From Proteobacteria bacterium 005FR1 (GTDB lineage Bacteria; Pseudomonadota; Gammaproteobacteria; Pseudomonadales; Cellvibrionaceae), in the NCBI GenBank assembly GCA_026192395.1, contig WACF01000001.1, forward strand, positions 2,726,309-2,790,308: DNA of 64,000 nucleotides. The letters run 5' to 3'. Positions within the stretch are counted from its first letter, which is position 1. The number at the start of each line of letters is the position of its first letter. Shown here piece after piece: positions 8,992 through 20,182 of the stretch. The notes beneath the pieces are model-generated. The model was not told the DNA's origin. It did not search any database and saw only the letters and a list, made by a program, of their open reading frames with translations. Position numbers and translations under genes: made by a program.

Positions 8992-10616
8992 ATGCGATTT
9001 CTGTTCCCACTGATTGCCGGCTGGATCGTCGGTCTCGCCTGCACGGCCCCCGCCAGCGCCCTCGATATCGATCCGGCAAGAACCACTTCGGTGATGGTGA
9101 CGCGGGACGCCATGCATTATCACCAGTCCTCGAAGGAGGCCGGCTGGGAAGAGGTTGCCGCCGCCAATAATACCGGGTGGTCAGCGCCGCGGGCCGACAC
9201 CGTCGACAACTTCGCCCCCGACCACGCTCAGTGGTTACGGATTCCGGTCAGCAATCCCAGCGACGTCCGCGGGGAATACCGCTTGGAAATCCGCTGGCCC
9301 TTTACCGAGTCTCTGCAAATGCGGATGCTGCGCCGGGAAGGATTCGGGCCCCTGTTGGGGACCGGCAGCGCCTCCGCTCAAGACCCGCTGCGTACCATCA
9401 ACAAGAATGTTGGCTTCCCCTTCGAACTAGCACCCGGCGAAACAGCTTCCATTTATCTGCGCATCGTCGACCCGTACTTCCAGTATCTTCCCATGTTCGT
9501 CTGGACCGCCGATGACTATCACCGGCATGCGGAAACGCGGCTGATCTTGCTCAGCATCGCGGTGGGCGTGCTCGCGGTGATGGTCTTGTATAACGCATTT
9601 CTATTCCTGTTCACCCGCGATCGCATGTATCTCGCCTACACCAACACGGTATTCAGCACGCTTTTCCTGGCGCTGGCCTTCAGCGGTCTCGGACAGCGGC
9701 TGATCTGGAGCGAGTTCGATTGGTTGGCGGACAATGCCTATCCGATTGCCGCGTCCTACGCGTTTTTCTCGGTCACTCTGTTTTTCCGCTTGTTTGTCGG
9801 GCTGAAGCAACACGGCGGCTGGGTTCTCAAGGCCAATAACTTCATTCTCTGCGTCTGGCTTGTTTCACTGGTCGCCAATTTGATTGGTTTACATGGTGTG
9901 GGGATGGGAATCGCCGGTCTATTTGGTCCGTTCATGACGGCGGTCGGGATGATCAGTGTGGTCTATGTGTGGCGACGGGGTAACGTCACGGCCAAGTATT
10001 TTGTTATCGCCTGGACGCCGGTAACGCTGTCGACCACCTATTCGATTTTGCCATTTTCGCCTTGGCGCCTTATTTGGAGGTGCTGGACTATGGAATGATT
10101 TACGGCTTCGTGTTCGAGGTGATTGTGCTAGCGGTCGCACTGGCCGAACGCATCAATCGTGAACGGGAGGCGAAGGAGCAAGCTCAGGCCCTCGCGCTGG
10201 CCCAGCAGCAGTCAATCCTCGAGTTAAAGGATCGGACCAACAACGAACTGGAAGAACAGGTCCAGAAACGAACCGAAGAACTGCGTTCGGCGATGGCGGC
10301 TCTGGGCGAAGCGAACCAAGAACTGGCGGCAATGACCCGGACGGATCCGCTCACGGGTTTGTCGAATCGCCGGCACTTCGACGAAATGCTGGATGCGGAA
10401 ACCGCCCGGGCAGCGCGAGCCGGATTCCGCCATGACGACCGGCTAATCAGCACCACGGCCAGCATCGGGCTGATGAGCGGCAAGCCGGGTCGGCTTCCGG
10501 CCGCCGAAGAGCTCGTGGCCGCCGCGGATCGCGCCCTTTACCTGGCCAAACAGAAGGGACGCAATCGCACGGAAGTTGCCCGCGAGATGGCGGTGCTGGA
10601 AAACGCCGCCGTCTGA
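8992..10616 (+). pseudogene. Decayed 7TMR-DISM sensor diguanylate cyclase
   Basis: The first frame (8992-10098) encodes a signal peptide, a 7TMR-DISM extracellular beta domain (QWLRIPVSNPSDVRGEYRLEI) and most of a seven-helix membrane region (LILLSIAVGVLAVMVLYNAF onward). It then loses frame near 10040-10060. The next frame continues with LEVLDYGMIYGFVFEVIVLA, a coiled coil and TDPLTGLSNRRHFDEML, the start of a GGDEF domain. After AARAGF the sequence jumps to STTASIGLMSG...AADRALYLAKQKGRN, the end of a GGDEF domain. About 75-90 residues are missing, including the GG(D/E)EF loop and metal sites. With a frameshift and a gutted catalytic domain it cannot be an active cyclase. The membrane half alone could still be made. 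Confidence 0.82.
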
Positions 10617-10620
10617 GCCA

Positions 10621-13116
<2,496 letters not shown>

Positions 13117-13378
13117 GAATAAGGGCCTCCGGGTGCGAGTCGGCTGTGGGGGATTCCGACAGCCTGGCAGTATTCTTCTCAGCCACGCTGTGAAATGTGG
13201 CGCCAATCTTACAGTATCGATCCGAAGACGCCATCAGTGATGGTTGATGCAGATCCAAGGCGATCACGTTTTCATGGCTCCAGCGCACAAATAGCGCTTG
13301 AACAGTCATTCAATGCGGCACAAAATCGGCGCATCACTGCCGCACAGAACGGCGGAAACATGACCGGGAGGTACGCAA

Positions 13379-14608
13379 GTGGACCTGATTCAGTTGGCGG
13401 TTCCGTTTTTCATTCTCGCAATGGCGCTGGAGTTCTTATACGGGCGGGTGCGGGGAAAGCAAAGCTATCGACTCAACGATACGGTCAACAGTTTGTCGGT
13501 CGGCGTGATCAGCACCATTATGGATCTTCTGCGGCTCGGCTTTGCCACGGTGGTCTTCGCCGCGGTGGCAAAATGGATGGGTGTGTCGCCGTGGTCCATG
13601 GATAGCGCCTGGCAGTGGGTGGCGGCTTTCGTCGCTTACGATTTCTGTTATTACTGGAAGCATCGTTTCGGGCATGAATGGCGCATCATGTGGGCCTCTC
13701 ACGTGGCTCACCATCAAAGCGAGGAATACAACCTCAGTACCGCGCTGCGCCAGACCGGCACCGATTACATCGGCTTTGTTTTTTACTTGCCGCTTTATGT
13801 GGCTGGGCTTCCGGCGGCTGCGGTGCTCACCGTCGGCAGTCTGAATCTGATCTATCAGTTCTGGGTGCATACCAAGCACGTGGACAAACTGGGTTCGCTG
13901 GAATGGCTGCTGATCACGCCCTCCAACCACCGCGTACATCACGCGCGCAATCCGGAGTATCTGGACAAGAATTACGGCGGCGTCTTTATCCTCTGGGACC
14001 GGCTGTTTCGCACATACCAGGAAGAGCTGCCAGATCGCCCCTGCGTGTACGGCATCACCACGGGATTGCACAGCTGGAATCCGCTGTGGGCGAATTTCCA
14101 TGTCTGGCTGGAAACGGCACAGCTTGCCTGGCGAACACGCTCCTGGCGCGACAAGCTGACGATCTGGTTCCGCTCCCCCGGTTGGGTTCCCGCCGATCTC
14201 GAACAACCGAAGAGTCCCGACTGGCAAGCGCCGAAGTTTGATCCCGCAGTGGATGGCTGGACCAAGGGCTATGTGTTCCTGCAGTTCTGGATCGTTACGC
14301 TGGTTTCGATCTGGACGCTCGCAGTACAGAACGAGCTGGCGCGGCCGATCGTCATCGCGCTTTTTGTCTGGATGGTGTGTTCCCTCTGGATCATCGGCGC
14401 TTTCCTTGAAGGTCGCCCCTTTGCCCGCAAGGCCGAAAGCCTGCGCTTGGCCAGCTGCCTCATGGCGGCCGGCGTTCTGGCGGTCGCGTTTCCCGCCGAG
14501 TATGCCGTCGCGTCAGTCGTGATCGCCACCTACGCAGGGGTATCCGTGCTTGCTTTGCTGTTGCGCCGAAATCCCGCCACGGGCCCCAGCCCGGAGGTCA
14601 TCGGCTAA
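13379..14608 (+). CDS. Fatty acid hydroxylase / sterol desaturase superfamily membrane enzyme
   Basis: 409 aa from GTG 13379, with GGGAGG 7 bp upstream. The histidine boxes of the di-iron hydroxylases are present: KHRFGHEW, SHVAHHQSEEYN and SNHRVHHARN. About four membrane helices flank them, and the C-terminus adds several more (for example FWIVTLVSIWTLAV). This layout resembles alkylglycerol-monooxygenase-like (TMEM195-type) members. It would hydroxylate or desaturate a lipid in the inner membrane. Substrate unknown, and the neighbours do not help. Confidence 0.9.
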   Translation: MDLIQLAVPFFILAMALEFLYGRVRGKQSYRLNDTVNSLSVGVISTIMDLLRLGFATVVFAAVAKWMGVSPWSMDSAWQWVAAFVAYDFCYYWKHRFGHEWRIMWASHVAHHQSEEYNLSTALRQTGTDYIGFVFYLPLYVAGLPAAAVLTVGSLNLIYQFWVHTKHVDKLGSLEWLLITPSNHRVHHARNPEYLDKNYGGVFILWDRLFRTYQEELPDRPCVYGITTGLHSWNPLWANFHVWLETAQLAWRTRSWRDKLTIWFRSPGWVPADLEQPKSPDWQAPKFDPAVDGWTKGYVFLQFWIVTLVSIWTLAVQNELARPIVIALFVWMVCSLWIIGAFLEGRPFARKAESLRLASCLMAAGVLAVAFPAEYAVASVVIATYAGVSVLALLLRRNPATGPSPEVIG

Positions 14609-15270
14609 GCGCTCGGCGGCGATGTTCGGGAGTTTCGCAAGTTCCGCAATGTCGGGCTTTCTCCCTGTCGCTCCTTCACCCACCGGGGCAGTCCTGGTCC
14701 CGGCCGCTGCATGCTTGCAGCTAACCTACTGCCAAACTGCATTCGTTTTGCCTCGCAGCGAACCCTGCTGCGGCAGGGCGGATGGGCATGACCTGAATCA
14801 ATGAGCGCATCCGTGCCGGAGCTGGCGGGGAACGCGCTTTATCCGGGCTCCGGCGCACTGGGCGAAGCCATCTGAGCAGATCGACCACGCGAATCGATTG
14901 ATCGAGTAGTTGAGCGAAATCATGGATTGCAGCGATTCACACCCGGCGCAGCGCGGACGCGTCATTTTGCCGTGGATGTGAGAGCGACTCACACCTATAC
15001 TCGGGCCCGCGCTTGAAGAAAATCACAACAAGGACGCTCACTCGCGGGGAAATCGCTGCTTTCAGGTTTTCATTGACCATCAGATGTAAGGGGTCTGCCG
15101 TTGAAACCGTCCATTATTTCTTTCACCACTCTTTATCCCACCCGTTCATCTCAGCACTCCGATCGATGCACCACGAAAGCGTCAGCCTGCCGGGTTAATG
15201 GCTGAGGCCTTGCCGCCCAGTTGCTCTCTTTCACATTCTTACGAAATTCGATTATCAACGGAGTACAGCA
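14609..15270. other. Long intergenic region with an operator-like repeat
   Basis: 662 bp without a convincing gene. Short open frames here start at weak codons and have unremarkable composition. The one clear element is TGTGAG-N5-CTCACA (14977-14993), placed just before a TATACT -10-like hexamer (14996-15001). This reads as a possible repressor site on a plus-strand promoter, about 260 bp before the PAS-GGDEF-EAL gene. No U-tract terminator follows the upstream gene. Confidence 0.35.
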
Positions 15271-17082
15271 GTGCATTGGCTCAGTGGTATGGAGCTTTTA
15301 GGCGAAAACGGACCAGGAGCCGCCGCGCTCGCGGCATCGCTGGTGGGTGTGTCGGTTGCCTGGGCCGGATTTCGGCCCGTATTGGACCAACGCGCAGCTC
15401 TGCGCAAATCCAACGACGATTTGCGCACCCGCCAGGAGCAGCTGCGGATGATCTTCGAGCATTCGCCCAGCGGCTTGATGGTCACCAATTGCAGCGGCGA
15501 AATCGTGATGACCAATTGCGCGCTCGAGCGACTGCTCGGCTACGGACGCGGTGAACTTATCGGCAGCAAGATCGAAGTGCTCCTCCCCGAACGCTTTCGC
15601 GCGGCGCATGTGGATTTCCGTGAGGACTTTCACCAGGATCCCGTCATCCGCCAGATGGGCCAGGGCCGCGACCTGCTTGCCCGCTGCAAGGATGGTCACG
15701 AGATAGAAGTTGAAGTGGGACTCAGCCCCATGGCCGGCGACGATGCCTCCCTGGTACTTTGCTCAGTGGTCGACATCAGCGAGCGCAAGCGCCTGCAGAA
15801 CGAACTGGCCCGGCAGGCCCGCTACGACGCACTCACGCAGCTGCCAAACCGCCGAACGGTCCAGGCGGCAATTCAAAGCGCGATCGAATCGGCCAAAGCG
15901 AACGGCAAGCTGTGCGCCGTACTGTTTGTGGATCTCGACCGCTTCAAAGACATCAACGACGGTTGGGGTCATCTCATCGGCGACCGGGTCATCCAGGAGA
16001 CCGCGCAGCGCCTTGCCCGGGTCATTCGGCGCGAGGATGTTATCGGCCGTCTCGGTGGCGATGAGTTCGTCGTGGTGGCCCGCGATCTGTCTGACCGGCA
16101 GGAAGCAGGCATGCTGGCCCAGCGCCTGGTCGAAGCGATGCAGTCGCCCACGCGGGTGGAGAAGGAATCGTTCAACGTCGCCGTCAGCATCGGCATCGCC
16201 CTCTATCCCTCGGATCCAGGCAGTAGCGGCGAAGACCTGCTGGGCAACGCCGATGCCGCACTCTATCAAGCCAAGGAGGCGGGGCGCGGCCGGTGGAGTT
16301 TCTACTCACCCGAGCTGACCGTTCGCGCCATGGAGCGCGCCTGGATAAGGGCACAGCTGCGAGAAGCACTCAACCAGCAGCAGCTGGAAGTCGCGCTGCA
16401 ACCGGTGGTTTCGCTGGACGATCATCGACCGCTCAGCTACGAAGCCCTGGTGCGCTGGAACCACCCGGAGCGCGGACCCATTTCCCCGGCGCTGTTCATT
16501 GCTGCCGCCGAGCACAGTGAGATGATCGAGGCGCTGGACAACTTCGTGTTGCGACGAAGCTGCCATCTGGCTGCGGAACTCGGATTGCCGATCGCGGTGA
16601 ACATCTCACCTCGACACCTGCGCAGCCCGCACTTCATGAATGAAATTTCCAGTGCGCTGGCAAGTGCAAAGCTTTCGCCGCGCCTGCTTCAGCTGGAAAT
16701 TACCGAGAGCGCCTTTGTGGGGGATTTCGACAACACCAGTAAGCGATTGCAGGCATTGCGCGGCATGGGTATAGAAATCGCCATTGACGACTTCGGCACC
16801 GGGTATTCATCGCTACAGTATCTGAAACGACTCCCGGTGGACCGGCTGAAGATCGACCAGTCTTTTATCCGGCATCTGCCTGACGACGAGGACAGCCGCG
16901 ATTTGGTCGCCACCATCGTTTCCCTGGCGAAGCGTTTCGGTCTGCGCACGACCGCCGAGGGCGTGGAGACTGCGGAGCAATTGGCGTGTTTGAGGGCGAT
17001 GGGATGCAATACGGGGCAGGGTTATTTTTTTGGTCGGCCGGAGATTCAGGGGAGCAGGCGATCGGAGCTTGAGCTCGTCTGA
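15271..17082 (+). CDS. PAS-GGDEF-EAL cyclic-di-GMP signalling protein
   Basis: 603 aa from a GTG preceded by CGGAG. A short hydrophobic N-terminus (AAALAASLVGVSVAWAGF) may anchor it in the membrane. It is followed by a coiled linker, a PAS domain (about 50-165, IFEHSPSGLMVTNCSGEIV), GGDEF (LTQLPNRR, DLDRFKDINDGWGH and an intact GGDEF loop) and EAL (YEALVRWNHP, VNISPRHL, ITESAF, DDFGTGYSSLQYL, KIDQSFI, TTAEGVET). Both catalytic domains keep their signature residues, so synthesis and hydrolysis of c-di-GMP are both possible. Which dominates cannot be told. Confidence 0.93.
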   Translation: MHWLSGMELLGENGPGAAALAASLVGVSVAWAGFRPVLDQRAALRKSNDDLRTRQEQLRMIFEHSPSGLMVTNCSGEIVMTNCALERLLGYGRGELIGSKIEVLLPERFRAAHVDFREDFHQDPVIRQMGQGRDLLARCKDGHEIEVEVGLSPMAGDDASLVLCSVVDISERKRLQNELARQARYDALTQLPNRRTVQAAIQSAIESAKANGKLCAVLFVDLDRFKDINDGWGHLIGDRVIQETAQRLARVIRREDVIGRLGGDEFVVVARDLSDRQEAGMLAQRLVEAMQSPTRVEKESFNVAVSIGIALYPSDPGSSGEDLLGNADAALYQAKEAGRGRWSFYSPELTVRAMERAWIRAQLREALNQQQLEVALQPVVSLDDHRPLSYEALVRWNHPERGPISPALFIAAAEHSEMIEALDNFVLRRSCHLAAELGLPIAVNISPRHLRSPHFMNEISSALASAKLSPRLLQLEITESAFVGDFDNTSKRLQALRGMGIEIAIDDFGTGYSSLQYLKRLPVDRLKIDQSFIRHLPDDEDSRDLVATIVSLAKRFGLRTTAEGVETAEQLACLRAMGCNTGQGYFFGRPEIQGSRRSELELV

Positions 17083-17093
17083 TCACTTCCAAA

Positions 17094-17127
17094 AAAAGGG
17101 GGCACACATCGCCGTGTGCCCCCTTTT
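17094..17127. terminator. Bidirectional rho-independent terminator
   Basis: Perfect stem AAAAGGGGGCACAC / GTGTGCCCCCTTTT around a 6-nt loop, with U tracts on both strands. It separates the end of the PAS-GGDEF-EAL gene (plus, 17082) from the end of the convergent minus-strand gene (17143). Confidence 0.9.
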
Positions 17128-17142
17128 CCATTTGCGATGTCT

Positions 17143-17985
17143 TTACTGAGTTACTTCGATCAGCACAGCCAGACCGAGAGCTGATGGCAGTCCACCAGTC
17201 GGGTTCATGCGGGTCTGGAACACGCCAAACGAAGCGTCCTCATTGAAAAAACCTTCCAGAACCAGAGTTGCGGCACCGTCGGTTGCTGTGAACGTTGCCG
17301 CGCCGTTGCTCGCCACCGATACGCTGACGGGCACATCTGCTTCAGAACCAGTTTCCATTACCAACATTGGAGCCTGGGCAGGATCGAGGTCAAGATCCGC
17401 CCAGGTAAGGTCCGGTGAACCCTGAGTTTCGCCCGCCATTGTCAACAGACTGGAAGGCCGCGCCATGTTCAATGAGAGCTGACTGTTCCACTCGTTTTCC
17501 ACCTGGATCACCCGATACACTTTGCTGCCAATGGTGGGGGCGCCGGTGGTTGGCAATTTCACCATGACGGTCAGGCTGTGGCTGCGTCCTTCGATGCCTG
17601 ATACTCCGTCTTCATCGATCGCGAAGAACTCGGTTCCGGCCAGGAAATCGAAGTCATCGTTGACGAAGATGTTCGGTCCTGTGGCACCGCCGATCTCGCC
17701 GAAGCTGCCATCGCTGTTCAAGGTGTAGCTGATGCCGCTTTCCGCTGCGGCACAATCAACTGCATCAGCCTGGCACGAACTGCTGGAGGTCACGCCCTCG
17801 ACGTTTCGATTGATGACGTACTGCGCTGCTGCGCTGCTATCCAGTGAACCGGCGCCGTCGAAGGTGATGACGTTCTGCTCGGACTCAAGCTCCATCCATC
17901 CAGCATCGAAAATCGATGTGCCGATGTAAACACGGCCGAAGGCTCCTTGCAGACTCGCGTTAGTCGCGGCGGAAGGCTTCTTCAT
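17143..17985 (-). CDS. Beta-rich protein of unknown function, N-terminus uncertain
   Basis: 280 aa from ATG 17985. It begins MKKPSAATNASLQGAFGRVY with no signal peptide, though its beta-rich, Thr/Ser/Asp-rich composition and CQADAVDC pair look like an exported protein. The frame stays open upstream to 18121 and reads LTNGDGTTDGETVTGQQAF before the ATG, which looks like coding sequence without a start codon. The upstream small gene stops at TGATG on this ATG. Either the two genes are translationally coupled or a frameshift has split one longer gene. No family recognised. Confidence 0.6.
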   Translation of the reverse strand: MKKPSAATNASLQGAFGRVYIGTSIFDAGWMELESEQNVITFDGAGSLDSSAAAQYVINRNVEGVTSSSSCQADAVDCAAAESGISYTLNSDGSFGEIGGATGPNIFVNDDFDFLAGTEFFAIDEDGVSGIEGRSHSLTVMVKLPTTGAPTIGSKVYRVIQVENEWNSQLSLNMARPSSLLTMAGETQGSPDLTWADLDLDPAQAPMLVMETGSEADVPVSVSVASNGAATFTATDGAATLVLEGFFNEDASFGVFQTRMNPTGGLPSALGLAVLIEVTQ

Positions 17986-18227
17986 CAGGAACTCAAGGCC
18001 GCGGAAGGCTTGTTGTCCGGTGACAGTTTCGCCATCAGTTGTGCCGTCGCCGTTGGTAAGTGATAGATGACTGAATGGAGGCTGACGTCCAACTGCCGGG
18101 CGAGACCTTCGCGAAAAGCGTCACACGCTGTCACCTGCCGGAGGCTTTCATAAAGATGGGAGACAAGCTCGTAGGCCGGATCGAGTGCCGGGAAGGAACT
18201 GCCTAATCGTTCTTTGTCTTCTGTCAC
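17985..18227 (-). CDS. Small protein of unknown function, possibly the 5' part of the next gene
   Basis: 80 aa from GTG 18227, with only a weak ribosome-binding site. The helical N-terminal part (ALDPAYELVSHLYESLRQV) looks protein-like. The C-terminal 25 residues lie opposite a plausible reading of the neighbouring frame, so they may be frameshifted sequence. It overlaps the next ATG as TGATG. No family recognised. Confidence 0.35.
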   Translation of the reverse strand: MTEDKERLGSSFPALDPAYELVSHLYESLRQVTACDAFREGLARQLDVSLHSVIYHLPTATAQLMAKLSPDNKPSAALSS

Positions 18228-18308
18228 TGCTCGCTAATCACAGCTTTTTGTTAAGCGCGATTATAGAATGCCGGGGGAATCAAGCGAGCTTGAGGAATGA
18301 CCGCCCTG

Positions 18309-18815
18309 TCAGAGTTTCCGCTGCCAGTAGCCTACGTCGAGCCACTCACCGAGCTTGTAGCCCACCTCCTTGAAGTGAGCGACTTTTTCAAAGCCGCAAC
18401 GTTCGTGCAAAGATACGCTGGCCGGGTTCGGAAGCGTAATGCCACCAATCGCCAAGTGCATGCCGCAAGCTTTCAGGTCGGTCAGCAGCTGGTTGTAGAT
18501 GAGCGTACCGATGCCGCGATTGGCAAATGCCGGATGCAGGTAAATGGTGGTTTCCACCGAAAAGCGATACGCAGAACGCGTTCGCCAGGGAGCCGCATAG
18601 GCGTATCCGGCCAACGCACTGTCGTCTTCTACCACCAACCAGGGCAGCCCGGCTTTTTGTACATCGGCAATGCGCCGTTGCATTTCGCCGGTGGTGATCA
18701 CTTGCTCTTCAAAGGTAATCACCGTGGTTTCGATGAAGTGATTGTAGATAGCGACCATCGCTTCGGCATCGGCAGCTTTGACGGGTCGAAGCTTGAACTT
18801 GTCTTGCGTACTCAT
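18309..18815 (-). CDS. GNAT N-acetyltransferase, phosphinothricin/methionine-sulfoximine type
   Basis: 168 aa. Whole-length GNAT fold like the Pat/MddA subgroup: RPVKAADAEAMVAIYNHFIETTVITFEE at the start, VVEDDSALAGYAYAAPWRTRSAYRFSVETTIYL in the middle, the acetyl-CoA loop NRGIGTLIYNQLL (Q/R-x-x-G-x-G/A type) and the ending VSLHERCGFEKVAHFKEVGYKLG. Such enzymes acetylate glutamine-synthetase inhibitors such as methionine sulfoximine or phosphinothricin, or related amines. The true substrate is unknown. AGGTGAG precedes the ATG. Confidence 0.88.
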   Translation of the reverse strand: MSTQDKFKLRPVKAADAEAMVAIYNHFIETTVITFEEQVITTGEMQRRIADVQKAGLPWLVVEDDSALAGYAYAAPWRTRSAYRFSVETTIYLHPAFANRGIGTLIYNQLLTDLKACGMHLAIGGITLPNPASVSLHERCGFEKVAHFKEVGYKLGEWLDVGYWQRKL

Positions 18816-18854
18816 TGATTTCGCTCACCTAAAAAGCTGTGACCAAGTGACAGC

Positions 18855-19142
18855 TTATTCGGGATATTTGTCGGCGCACTCGGCACCGGCTCCCCAGTTT
18901 TCCTTTGCCACTTCGTCGATGACGACGTAGACGGAGCTTTCATCGCAACCAGTGATTCGCGCAGTGCTCGCAGCACTCGCTTTTCACCAGTTCTCGCTTT
19001 TGTTCGATGCAAGTGTCCTGTTCGGCTGACTCGCGTCATATCAGGGCCTGTGTCAGGCTCCTCGGAGGGAGCGCTGATGTGATGCGTGTTAACTGGACAG
19101 CACACTCGGTTCCTTTCCCATTTCCACCCGGATGATAGGCAT
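18855..19142 (-). pseudogene. Remnant of a 4-oxalocrotonate-tautomerase-family gene
   Basis: Three collinear pieces in different frames add up to a small tautomerase. ATG 19142 gives MPIIRVEM, with the catalytic Pro after Met, but runs into a TAA at 19091-19089. EQKRELVK follows about 120 bp later. After one extra A in the run GTGAAAAGC, the frame shifts to ITGCDESSVYVVIDEVAKEN and on to the TAA at 18857-18855, which matches the family's VxVxIxEVxxENWG block. A segment of roughly 70-90 bp inserted after the start, together with the frameshift, makes it a pseudogene. Confidence 0.72.
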
Positions 19143-19200
19143 CTTATGAATCCCTGTTTTTGCTTGCTGTGGCGACTTGATCTCAACTGGTCCTGCTGAG

Positions 19201-19387
19201 TAATGAAGGAGGTGGTGGCGAGCGCGGCGATGCTTAACTGCACAACCATCGCCAAGCTGGTGCCTGCGACGGTTTGCAAACCGCGTCGAAGCCCGTGTGC
19301 GATGCTGGTGGAAACGATCACCAGCACATTAGGGCCCGGCACGATGATGATCGCCGCGGACACGACAATGAATGTCAGCAATTCCAT
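19201..19387 (-). pseudogene. 5' fragment of a LysE/RhtB-family exporter gene
   Basis: The first ~62 codons read ELLTFIVVSAAIIIVPGPNV and then SIAHGLRRGLQTVAGTSLAM, the first two membrane helices and GPN motif of the LysE/RhtB amino-acid exporters (about 200 aa when intact). After TTSFI the homology stops, and the open frame continues as low-quality sequence through the tautomerase remnant to 18812. The 3' two thirds of the gene are gone. Confidence 0.8.
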
Positions 19388-19408
19388 AGCAACAGTCCCG
19401 GAGTGTTA

Positions 19409-20014
19409 TTACCCAGCAGCCGTTTCGGTCCAGAGGCGTGCCCGCTTCAGGAGCTCCACGAACAAGGGCCATTCCTGCAAGCGGGTCTGATACTCGCCGG
19501 CCGCCCCGCCGAATCGGATGCCGTAATTACTCAGACGGCAGGCCATCACTGCGTAGAAGGCGTCGGCCATCGACGGCTGCTCATAATAGAAAGGCCCTCG
19601 TGCCTTGCCCCAGATTGAGTCCAGCCGCTGGCATTCCCGTTCGGCTTCGACGGGCAAGGTGGCCACCGGCGCTGGATTCCAGGCGAAGGGCATGGTGGTG
19701 CGGATGCGCGAAAAGCCTGCATGCAGTTCGCAAACGAGGCTTCTGCATTCCGCCCGCTGGCGTACATCGCGCGGCAACAAATTGCCGCCAGCGATCTCGT
19801 TGCAATACTCAGCGATGGCGAGCGAATCATGCACCTTGAATTCGCCGGTATTGAGCACCGGCACCAGACCAGAGTCGGAATAGCGGACCAGCAACTGTCG
19901 CGAGTCCGGCCGATCGAGGGGGACGATAACTTCACTGAATGAGATATCCGCCATTCGCAAGCACAGCCAGGCTCGCATGGACCAAGTGGAGAAATCGCCG
20001 ACGATGAGTTCCAT
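19409..20014 (-). CDS. Glutathione S-transferase family protein
   Basis: 201 aa from ATG 20014, chosen for the AGGAAG 8 bp upstream; an in-frame start 66 bp earlier lacks one. The thioredoxin-like N-domain has LIVGDFSTWSMRAWLCLRMA, with Ser at the usual catalytic position, then GLVPVLNTGEFKVHDSLAIAEYC, the glutathione gamma-glutamyl site with its cis-Pro and Asp-Ser. An all-helical C-domain follows, with PSMADAFYAVMACRL as the N-capping block. It resembles the bacterial GST group seen in many gammaproteobacteria. Substrate unknown. Confidence 0.85.
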   Translation of the reverse strand: MELIVGDFSTWSMRAWLCLRMADISFSEVIVPLDRPDSRQLLVRYSDSGLVPVLNTGEFKVHDSLAIAEYCNEIAGGNLLPRDVRQRAECRSLVCELHAGFSRIRTTMPFAWNPAPVATLPVEAERECQRLDSIWGKARGPFYYEQPSMADAFYAVMACRLSNYGIRFGGAAGEYQTRLQEWPLFVELLKRARLWTETAAG

Positions 20015-20182
20015 TGCAATTCTTCCTTGTGTTGAATGAAGAGGGCGATTATGCGCCATCTGGCCAGCACGGCGATACATTACTTAACGGGTCCGGGGGT
20101 GAAACTCTGCAGTCATTGGCAGTACACTCGGCTTCCGTCCGAAAAAAGGCGGACTTCAGGAATCCACAAGAGGGAGTTGAAA

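Noticed and set aside
13117-13206. 30-residue N-terminal extension of the hybrid kinase from TTG 13206
   Set aside because: No ribosome-binding site for the TTG, and GTG 13116 has GGAGG 9 bp upstream. The extension is Arg/Pro-rich and has no domain match.
15013-15198. 61-aa plus-strand ORF (start TTG) ahead of the PAS-GGDEF-EAL gene
   Set aside because: Weak start, no ribosome-binding site, and a His/Ser-rich sequence with no recognisable pattern.
18812-19387. 191-aa minus-strand ORF as a full gene
   Set aside because: Only the first ~62 codons match LysE/RhtB. The rest overlaps tautomerase remnants in another frame and is low quality, so I called two pseudogenes instead.
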